Shown piece after piece: positions 15,001-26,200 of a stretch of DNA of 64,000 nt. Within the stretch, counting starts at the first letter, position 1, and each line of letters starts with the position of its first letter. Source of the stretch: Tubulanus polymorphus (taxonomy: Eukaryota; Nemertea; Palaeonemertea; Tubulaniformes; Tubulanidae); NCBI RefSeq assembly GCF_964204645.1, contig NC_134033.1, positions 8,282,231 to 8,346,230 on the forward strand, given 5' to 3'. Made by a program: the position numbers and the translations under genes. Under the pieces are notes generated by a model, which did not search any database, was not told the origin of the DNA, and was given only the letters and a program-made list of their open reading frames with translations.

Positions 15001-18000
15001 TTTTGTCAATTTATTACATGTATAATCCTATGAATGTTATATATGGCTCAACAAATATAAGTTCAAGTACATCAATGAACATATCAATACATACCTACAA
15101 TGGGTTTTTATTTAACTCTACACTGAGATAGTTAATGAACATATCGTTTCCTGCAGAAAACAAATTTGTTGTAAATCATTGATAAACAAATACGATGACG
15201 AAAATTGTAATTAAAAACCCTAAAATAGCTTAAATACAAAAATTATGATATTTAGCCAATGACAAGACCTTCTCATTTCGAATTTTTTCGACAATCATTA
15301 AGTATTACTTTTGAAACCTTATCACTCATGTACGAGAGGAGCTAAGGCATACGGTGAGCTCGATGATATCACTCTTTAAAAAAGAAATTGAAGAAAGGAA
15401 CTGTTACCGAATTCACACTAACTAACAAAACTGGATATCGAAAACTAATAATAATACTTCACCATTCTTCATTTATCTAATTGCCTATATGGTCTACATC
15501 ATTGTAGTCTTTCAGCCAGATAGAACACGAAGAGAAAATTGAGAAGAGATCTAGCCCACAGATCATTGGTACCAAGTTTTATATTGATTTGATAAAAACT
15601 GTAGGGCTAGTAGCAATTCATAGAAATATGGGACCTAGCCTCTAGAACATCCCATGGGGGTCAAATTCAAACTAGGGGTCCAGGGAAACCATGCCCACTT
15701 GGGAAGTGGTTTCGAATGCTCAACAATTTCAATATTCAATACCCCATCCATTGACCTTAAAAAAATGCAATGACCTTGAACTCACATGTCAGCAGCTACG
15801 ATTTTTTAATAGACTGTGGTAACAAAAATGCCTAGTTACCAATATAATATGGAAATACTAAATTATTCTACTATTCAACGCCCCCTGGTGACCATGTAGA
15901 ACATGTCAGCAGCTACGATTTTTGAAATTGATTGTGCTAACAAAATATGCCAAGTTACCACTATAATTAGGTGCCAATACAATAAGGGAATACTTATGTT
16001 ATTGTATTGCACAACCCCCCTGGTGGCCATATACAAAAACCAATGACCTTGAATCTCACCACAATTATAGATCATGTCATGAGCTACAACTTTCCAATTG
16101 ATTGTGGTAACAAAATATGCATAGGTACGAATATAATATGGAAATACTAAGTTATTGAATTGTTCAACATCCCATGGTGGCCATTTACAAAACCAATGAT
16201 CTTGAAACTCACCACATTCATAGAACATGTCAGCAGCTACGATTTTGTAATTGATTGCGGGAACAAACTATGCCTAGTTACCAATACAATATGGAAATAC
16301 TAAGTTATTCTAGTTATTCAACGCCCCCTGGTGACCATATGCAAAGCCCAATGACCGCGAAACTCACTTAATTCATAGAACATGTTATGAGCTACAACTT
16401 TGCAATTGATCATGGTAATAAAATATGTCTATACCAATATGATAAGGAAATACTAAGCTATTCAACTTTCAATGCCCCCTGATGACTATATGGAATAACA
16501 AATGACCTTGAAACTCAGCACAATCATTGAACATGTCATGAGCTACAACTTTTCAACTGATTATGGTAACAAAATATGCATAGATAGGAATATAATAGAG
16601 AAATACTAAGTTATTGCATTGTTCAATGCCCCCTGGTGGCCATATACACAAACTAATGACCTTGAAACTCACCACAATCATAGAACACGTCATAAGCTAC
16701 AACTTTGAAATTGATTGTGGTAACAAAATATGCTTAGGTATCAATATAATGTGGAAATACTTTTTTCCACCTACGAATGAGTACTGATGACACCAAGATG
16801 GCCGCCAACTGCGTTATAAATGACTGATCAAAATACCTGCATCACGTATAAAAGATCTCTTTTCAAAGAATACCCATCACAAATTGCAATGAAAAATGGC
16901 AAACCATTAGGAAGTTGCATGACTCAAAATTCTAAGGATCAAGGTAATTGATAAAAGCGTCTTCAAAATTTCCCTTGAAAACTTCAAAAATGTGTAAAAT
17001 GTGCTAATTTGGTGAGCCCATAATTCCTCCGACCACTTCATGCATCCCCTGCAGGTAGCGGAGCAGTCGCAGATGGTGCCCCGCTTAGCCTTTCGGCAAG
17101 CACAGCGAAATTTGTGTGAGTCCCCTTCCCCCAAACAAGAGGCCCACGGGCTTTATACCTTCATGACGCAATAGAAGAAGAATGATCCAGTATTCAAAGT
17201 TTTACTGAAAGATCTACATTGTAACAATGTAACAAGTTTTAAAATAGTTAAGATGGTATAGGCTATGTGGCGATAATGTTAATTTTCTGTTAATTCATCC
17301 TCACATGAAGAGACAAGCCAATTTTAGCTGCTCCACAGATCACACTACATGAAGAAATGCATTAAGAATTGGTGTAGGTATCGTGCTGAAAAAAAATCCA
17401 AGATGGATAGCAACCCTGGCGGCTATACTTGAACTCAATTTTCAATAAGGAGTAGACATCTGACCTACCAAAATTCTTACACCTAGTATCATCAAAATGC
17501 ATCAATAATTGAAGGCCATTTCGTGCTAGAAATTCAAGATGGCTGACCAGGCGGCCATTTTTAAAAGCCGATGACCTCCATATCCAATAGGCATGGACAG
17601 CTTACCTACCCCATCTAAATCCATCAAGAATTGCGGGCTGCATTGTGCAAACAAGAAATTCAAGATGGCCACCCCCATGGCAGCCATATCTGATCACCAA
17701 TGACCTTTTTTCACAATAGGGGGGTGGACATCTCGCCAGACCCAATCTTCAAGCTAATTTTCAAAAAGATTCATCGCAAATTACAGGCAAATTACTGTGT
17801 CGAATTCAATTCAATTCCAGAGGTCCTGGCTTAGGCCTATGCAATGGGAGTCAATTAAGATTCAACTTTTTGAAAAACCAGCACAGATGCCTATTAATAT
17901 CACATGTAATTCAAAAATTCAGTGGTTCTTAGTTTGTTATCCCTGTTTTCATCGTTCACATGGTTCAAATCATTGTTAACATCAAACGTCTTCAACAGCT

Positions 18001-20162
18001 GATATAACCGCACCCGTGTCTGTCAATCGTCTTAATTGATTCATATACTAAAATGCTCACTATGAAAAAACTATGCGGTGAATCAATCCGGAATTTTTCA
18101 GTAGAATGTCAGACACTAGGTACCTTTCTTCAGGTTTATTTGTTGTATGTCATTCACAATCAGTTACATATACGAAAGATCAAGGTAATTGATCAAAGTG
18201 TCTTCAAAATTTTCCCCAAAAACTTAAAAAATGTGAAAAAATGCTGATTTTGGCAAACAACAATGGCTTCCAGTCGGCCATCTTGATTCTGACAGTGCCA
18301 GCTTTTGGGCTGAAGATGTGTCGAGGGTAGATTCATGTGTAGCCCAAATATCCAGACATTGCGTTGAAGCATCTTTTAAACTTTCCAAAATAACTGGATT
18401 CCGTCTAACGGATGAACAAACAGTGAACGCAATAGCCCGCTGGGACTAATTATGACTGAATCAGGACACATGCCTCCTATGATCACATAGATAACCTTGT
18501 GCCCCGTAAACATCCATAAGAACACAAGACATATAAGGAATCAATTTACCTGGCAATCCTCGTTCACCTTTCATAGAGAAACCTGGACGTCCTGCTTGTC
18601 CTGCAAGACCAGGCTTTCCGTCTTCACCTTTTGGTCCACGTAACCCGATCTCACCATCTTTACCAGGTCTGCCGATACCACCGGTCTCACCCGCCAGTCC
18701 AGTCGGCCCGGGGGGTCCTGGCGGCCCGATTCTACCCCCACCTGCTTCTCCACCACCTGATAAACCCTGCAATTACAAATGTTACACTTACAACGGCTAT
18801 CACAAATATCTCGAAAATTATGTCATGACCTTTTCTAATTTCTAGAATTCATATAATTTACTTTGCATAATGTGACTTAAAAAATTCTTTTCAACTAAAT
18901 CATACAATCCATCAGCCAAGGTAAAATTCTAGTAAGATTTAACCTCACGAGGTACCTGAGCAAATTGTCTTGTCAAATTGACCTCGGCTCTGGTGTTCAC
19001 TAATCATTAGTGAAAGTCAGTCTATAGGCCTGATACACGGTTCATACTAAGTCCTTCCTGGCATGTTGCTGCTGACTAAACTGGGCCGGTGAAACATATT
19101 TGATATCATCCGATGTATGCAACAAAATCAGCTATCATCTTAGATGGACATGGCGATTGGAAAAACCTGAGAACAAGTGGCGAGAAAATCATACTTACTG
19201 GTTCACCAAGTAAACCATCTTCACCCTTAAAACCTTTGGGACCGCGATTTCCTTTTGAGCCATTTTCTCCGATTGATCCTGGCGAACCAGTGTCACCTTT
19301 TATGCCTTTTCGGCCCATAGCTCCTGACGGGCCTTCTTTGCCGCGCTTTCCCTGTTGACAAAAATGACCCATAAATCTGTGAAAGTTGTATATATAAACC
19401 AACAATTAAGCTATATATACTTAGGAGTTGATACTGTATGGCGGTATGTCCATTATACTTTGCACCGCAAGTGAAATATTTCAAATTTTCTCCACAGTTC
19501 AGGGCGAGAGAAACTGTTAATTGTGAAAGGCTAAATCATTTTGGACAATATTCGATCCTCTCCCTGTGCGGTGAACAAACTGGGTAGAGCCAGAGCTTAA
19601 CATCACCTGATTTATATGCTTCGAGACATATGAACATTTTCAAAATAACTTTTCCACAACTTACCCTACGCCCTGGGCCTCCTTCCTCTCCTTTCACACC
19701 CTTTTCACCAGGTAACCCTGACAAACCCTAGAAAAAAACATTTCATCAGACGATCCACTCAATAACTTAGAAAATTAAAACTTAAGCCGATTCACATGTA
19801 GATACTAGACAAAATGGCTGACTACATAAAATTCCCCTATCACATCACCAATTGCCTTAAGAATAACCATAAAGGTTTTTTAGTTAATTGTTGATATTGC
19901 AAAGCAATCTTTCTACGAAGGAAGTCATCTTTTCTAGACGAGTATGTCAGTATACTTACATCTGGTCCTCGACGACCTTTGAAACCGTCCGGACCAGTTG
20001 GGCCTTTTATACCCAGATCACCCTTATCTCCTTTCATTCCACGTGTTAGGTTCCCCTGCAAACTGGTACTCGGTAATGTGCCCGGCGGCCCTGGAGGTCC
20101 AGGCGGACCCACATCTCCTTGGTCACCCTGAAAAAACATTTTCATCCCGCCTTCATGTTCAG

Positions 20163-20217
<55 letters not shown>

Positions 20218-23200
20218 ATCCAGGCATTTTTCACACAAACCTTTCCTCCCTTTCGGTTTCGGATAGCTCCACCAGGAATCCCTGGTAATCCTCGAACACC
20301 TCGTTTTCCAATTGGACCCTGAAATGATGCTTCAAAATTAATGACATCGTACTGTACTTAAATTCGATTCATCAAAAGTTCCACATAACCGATATATACA
20401 TTATCAGATGAAATAAGGTAATTCTATCAAATGTGACTTTTTTGATAGTTCATTGGACATCTAGTAAAAACCCACAGTCACTTATCTATGGAAACCAATC
20501 ATGATACATGCTATATTCTTCATGTACTTAAATGAAAAGATTTTCTTAAATTATAGTGCTTTCAGTGATTAATTACTAGTAACATTACGGAAATATATTA
20601 TATATAATTAATATATTCCAGCTGATCAAAATATTCCGACTCGATGTGAAGTCAATTACATGCATTGCACATGATTTTGTCTGGACAATGCGTGTTCTCA
20701 GCTACAAATGGAACATATCAGGTATGATGAATCGTAGGCAAATGATTGAATAAATTTACTGACCTGTGGCCCGGGATCTCCGGGGAAACCTTTCTCACCG
20801 GGTGAGCCATTTATACCGGGTAGACCCTAAAAAAGGACAAGGAATAAATAGGACTGTCGGCAGGCAACTTTAATAAAAATCAGCAAAAATTCCAAAAACA
20901 AATGCAATTCTGTATTTAGATCTATAACAAGAGGCCCATGGGCCTTGAAGCATTTGTAGATTAAAGCGTGGTAAGTGGTTAAAATGTTTTACATCTAACA
21001 GCAAATGTTCTATGACGATGTTGATTGGGAGGACCACAGACTTAAGTTCAATTTGTGTTAGTACGATTTTCATTTATGCTGAAAATGAATTTCATTTTTT
21101 CGGCCAAACTATTTAGCCTAGGCTATTTGTACTGTTAAACCTCAATAATGCAATTCAGTTTTAAAGGCGAAAAACTAGTTTATTCTGATGTTTTCCATCA
21201 TGTCCTGGCCAAGATATTTATACCAATCAAGATTTGGATCCAAAAACCCATTTTTTCGCACAAACTGTTAGGCCCTACTGAAGAATAATGGACAACAATA
21301 ACAGAACGATTTTTCTGAATGCAATTGCAAGATCCTCTGATTCATAACAGGTACGTAGATCAACCAGTCAAATATACGCATGCAAAACGTCGCACAGAGC
21401 GATGCCGGTGTTGGTGTCACTGAGTCCGGCTGATGGTTGTTTTTTTTGTCTTTTTGTTTGTTTGGCTTTACGTCGTTTGGATCTTGGTTTCCCAAGACTA
21501 ACCCTATTGGCTTGTTCATTTAACCTCATGACAGTACAGCCTTTGAAGTGTTGCACGCACACTGCACGGAGCACAGGCACTCGCTTGGGATACATACAGT
21601 TGCTGGGGTTTTTGATAGTGTATTTGTGTTTTCATCCATTATTCTGCAATAAATCCGAGAAAAAACGTCTTGGTACTGATACGTTTAGAAAGATAATGGC
21701 CGCTGGCGCTGGCTCCACAACACGGCGACCTCACAAAATACTGAACAAACTTCGTTTTTCAATCTAAAATCAAAACTTATATTTTATATGACACTTACTA
21801 GTGATATGACAGTTATATATCCTATTATTCCATCCAATTGTGAGACACTATCAATTTGTGAAACGTCTTTAGTAATATAAAAGAAAAGGTAGTTGACGAA
21901 GCGTGAACGTAAAGGAAAAACTTTACAGGCGTTGAGACAGCAACACTAGGTCACTCAGCGGTTGAACGACGTTCGGTGACCTAGTGTTGCCGTCTCAACG
22001 CCTGTAAAGTTTTTCCTATACGCTCACGCTTCGTCAACTACCTTTTCTACCTTTTCTTTTATATTACTAATGACGTTTCACAAATTGATAGTGTCTCACA
22101 ATTGGATGGAATAATAGGATATATAACTGTCATATCACTAGTAAGTGTCATATAAAATATAAGTTTTGATTTTAGATTGAAAAACGAAGTTTGTTAGTGT
22201 TTTATGAGGTCGCCGTGTGTGGAGCCAGTGGCCATTATCTTTATAAACGTATCAGTACCATGACGTTTTTTCTCGGATTTATTGCAGAATAACCACTCAA
22301 AACACAGATACACTATCAAAAACCCCAGCAACTGTATTCCAAACCCATCGGAGAGTGCCTGTGCACGGAGCCAGCAGGACTCGAACCCACTTGTCGTCAC
22401 TCAGCACTGATAGTGGATTCAACAGCATCACGCCTTATCTAACCATCGCAATGTTGCAATTTACAACAAACGTGTAAATTTAATCACTGTTGTGGTGTTC
22501 ACCGCATGGAAAAGAGTTATTTTTCCCAGCGCACATTACAATGTGAATCTATATGTCGAGTGTGTAACGGGCTGCTACCGCCTTTTGAGTGCGCAGAAGG
22601 CGGACAGAGTGAAAAAAGTGAAAACTTGTCTTAGAATATAGCCGAACCGATGGAATTTTACAATAAACTGTCAGTCAACTGAATGATGACACAACATGGT
22701 TGTTCTCGGAGTAATTAACAATGATATTTTCCTCCAATAAACAACTCTGATAAAAATGAATAAAGTGATCTATCTTTATTGGTGATATCGTATCATGGTG
22801 GTAGCCTACCGTTTACCGTTTGATATTTCGTGTCATCATGAAATGGTTTTAACTTTAGTAAAGGCGTTCCAACACCACAATCACATAACTTACCTATACG
22901 AGTTCAGTCACGAATAGGCCTGCCATTCCACTGCTCTAGCAATATGTATTCTGCCACTGAGAATTAATCCCAATTAATCCCATGGCTAGTGATAGTTGGA
23001 ATAACAGTGATATTCAAACATTATATTTATAAATCAGAGGTACATAATCTTGTTTTTCTATTCAGAAGAGGCCGTTCCCCATTCTTTACTGCCAATGTCA
23101 ATGCGGACATATCACTCCGCGACAGTTAAACCCGCTCTAATCTACCAGATAACTTACGAGAAAAATGCGATAAAATAACTTTTTGGACCGTTAAATCAGA

Positions 23201-26200
23201 AATCTGGCGACGCAAAAACTTTTAATTTTTTCTTACTATTTGTCCATCTCGTCCAGAGTCACCGGGTTGACCGTTCAATCCCAGACCAGTTCCAAGTAAA
23301 ATCAATTCACCACGACTTCCCTAAAAATAATTAGTAATGAAAAAAGACATTTCTATGAATGAAAACCTCAGAAATATCAGACAAAGAATTTTATCATTAA
23401 ATTTGCAAACGTGAAGCTCCTAGAGAACTAGTCTCGCCTTGAGTCTAGAAATTAAAAAAGTCAAAAATGCATTTCATTATAAAAAAGTTTTATACAAAGC
23501 TGAATTTTGAAGAAAACTAGTCTTTTCCTGCATTTGATTTTCGAAAACAATTTGCAGTTCATACATTACCGGTTCGCAAACCTAAAGCTGCATTTCGACA
23601 AAAAAAGTTAGTTTCTTCCTTGAGTTTCCAAATTCACTTTAAAAAACTTTAAGCTGCATTTAAAAGAAAACTAATTCCTTCCTGAAAACACCTGATTGAA
23701 ATATTCATTCAACTTTTCCGAATATCCCCCTGGATCATAGTTTGAGGATTTGAGAAAAATCGAATCATTTCTTTGCTTTTTCATTGGAGAAAATATGATA
23801 TTATTTACCTTTGGACCAATAAGTCCAGCGAATCCACGGGGTCCTTTAGGACCAACAGTCAGTGGTAACCCAGGTTCTCCTCTCGCCCCCTGGAAAATTA
23901 TTAAAGCACCTCTTTTTAATTATGTCAGCACCCCTCTAAAAATAAAAAATTGTCGAAAAAATCCCTCCACGCTCAAGAGATATAAAAAACTGCTGATCTT
24001 TACCTTGGTGCCGTTGCAGCCATCAAATCCTTGTGGCCCCTGTGATCCTGCAGCACCATCACGTCCCTAAAGGAAAAATATCACTTAACCTGGGCAAAAG
24101 TTTAAATACAACAGTTGCAGGGTTTGATTTTAAGCTGGCAACACTTATATCAACTAAACATATGTAAGGATAAAACTGACTTTTTTTAGAAACTTGACTA
24201 CAAAGGCAAGATAACTTGATTCTCAATTGTTCGGCAAGGATTTGAATCTGATAGTCACAGAATAACAAAACTCTGCTCTAGTCAGCCGGGCATCATCAGA
24301 AATCCGCTTTACAGAGCGAATATCAACATACAACGGGAAATAATTGGCTCGATGAATTTTTGATAGATGTGCACACATATTCTACTAGGGCAGTGGTTTG
24401 TACTTTGACAAGAGCCCCATGATCTTATCAGGTCCGAATCCCTACCGGGGGTGTCTACTAGGACAGGGGTTTGTACTTTGACAAGAGCCCCATGACGTCA
24501 CCAGGTTTGAATCCCTGTAGAGGGTGGATGTGTCTATAAGACAGGGGTTTGTACAGTGGCAGTCTCATGTTTAATCATTGTATTCTTAAATTCTTGCTGA
24601 TGGGGATGTGTCGACTAAGGCATGGTTTGTACTGTGGCAGTCTCCAAGATGTAATCAGGTTTGAATAATAATAAGAAAGAACCATGAAACTAATCTTATC
24701 TCATTAGTCAAATTGTCAAATTTATATTGTTTCACAATTTTTTGGGTTTAAAAGCCTATTGAAACATCTTACTAGGACAGTGAACTCATGCTAGCACAAA
24801 ATGAATTACTCTTATCCACCAATCTTCTCTTCTTATAGGAATTCCTACCATTAGAAACGTGCTATGACAAAAAAATTGCATTTGTACCTCATTCCATAGC
24901 CCTTATAGTTATATTTGATTTATTTAGTTCAAATTAGCAAAATATGTTTAACCACAATATATTCAAGTTTGACTCATAAGTATAATAACGTCGAACTTGC
25001 TCTCAAGTGCAGATTTTTATCTAATGCAGACATCATTTATGGTCAATCTTAATGTATGAATGTTTAATCTGAAATGAATTCTGATTCTGTGTTAGAATTT
25101 TCAATTGAACATTCATGAATTGAAAGTGAACTGATTCTAAAAACCCTGATTCTAAAAACTGGCTTCCTACGTTTATCAAGAATTTTCCCAAATAGAACAA
25201 AACTATTTTAAGGCAGTACTTACAGGTATCCCAGGTACACCAGTAAAACCAGGGGGTCCTTTTTCGCCCTAAAATTAGAAAAAACAAAATTAACATTAAA
25301 TAAAGTTTGAAATCAACCTAATTTTTCAATACATCATGGATGTGACCTGGAGCCACATCTGTGTAAAAATATTTTCTTCAGGTTTATTCTCAGAAAAACT
25401 CTATTTCTTAGCTATTCAAACGAGGTTTTGTATCTCAAGCCTAGCTTAATGAAACTATTCCCAGTACGGAAGACCCCAATAATCCTGATCAGCTTTGATC
25501 TAATCCGACTATACCATATATTTTCGATCCACCTATACCCTCTCATAGAACAGTTCGTTGGCCTGGCCACAATATATTTGAAAGCAGGTTCTACCACAAA
25601 TTGAAATACATTTTTTCTATTGATAACATAGGCCAGGGCCAATTGACGACTGTCAGCAGCTTGATCCTCTGCGACGGCCTCAACAGTTTCCACCGACTCA
25701 TGCAGCCACTTGCAACGAGTCGCATGTGTTGTGACGTCGTGCCAAGTTGCACATGTGCTACTTTTTGCAATGGGATTGTCTCTTCTGTTAACCATCTGGG
25801 ATAAAATGCTTTAGCCTCGATCATACGGATATGATTTGGCCCACATTAGGCCAGAGTCAAATTTGGCCAGTGCCGAATTAGAGAGCGCATTCACTCGTTA
25901 CCCATTCACTTGATACTAAACAATGCCTTGACAAAGCTTAGTGAGTCACTTCTGGAACCAGTTGCAATTCACATGCAATAATTTGACCCATGCCTGGTCC
26001 GATGTTTTTTGGACAAAATTTGACCATAGCCAAACAGACAAGGGTCCATTTAGCAGACCAGTCGGAATGGTTGTCCCAGTTTTGTGACCAGTTGCAACTG
26101 ATCGTGTTGTGTCCCAATCCCAATCTACCCTAGTCTAAATAGTTGAATTAATCGAAGCCTGGGTTATATTAAATCTAGTCTCATTGTTTTCATACTTCTA

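Larger units (their letters stand above)
13746..18549 (-). other. alpha1-like intron 13
   Basis: 4.8 kb, filled mostly by a single satellite-like monomer (about 14015-14135), the 152 bp tandem array at 15736-16762 and an adjoining long repeat at 16770-18446. The 14.2-15.7 kb part shows nothing recognisable. Confidence 0.75.
20827..23236 (-). other. alpha1-like intron 7
   Basis: 2.4 kb. Starts with a common repeat phrase ACAAGAGGCCCATGGGCC near 20928 and is dominated by the foldback, SINE-associated structure at 21569-22445. The remainder is unremarkable. Confidence 0.75.

Noticed and set aside
15875-16228. 117-codon open frame on the minus strand
   Set aside because: It is a read-through of the 152 bp satellite, with the same peptide repeated per unit.
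15736-16762. CRISPR-like array
   Set aside because: Units are about 152 bp and diverged throughout, with no short identical repeats or unique spacers; the genome is eukaryotic.
19113-19358. Proline/serine-rich open frames on the plus strand opposite collagen exons (also 1935-2147, 13509-13706, 18631-18828, 23750-24070)
   Set aside because: They are the antisense of Gly-X-Y codons (GGN and CCN complement each other), an automatic by-product.
22371-22445. tRNA gene
   Set aside because: B box and weak A box are present but no acceptor stem or clean cloverleaf; it continues into SINE sequence.
25412-25824. Open frame of 127 codons on the minus strand
   Set aside because: No recognisable domain; it runs into a MITE copy at its upstream end.
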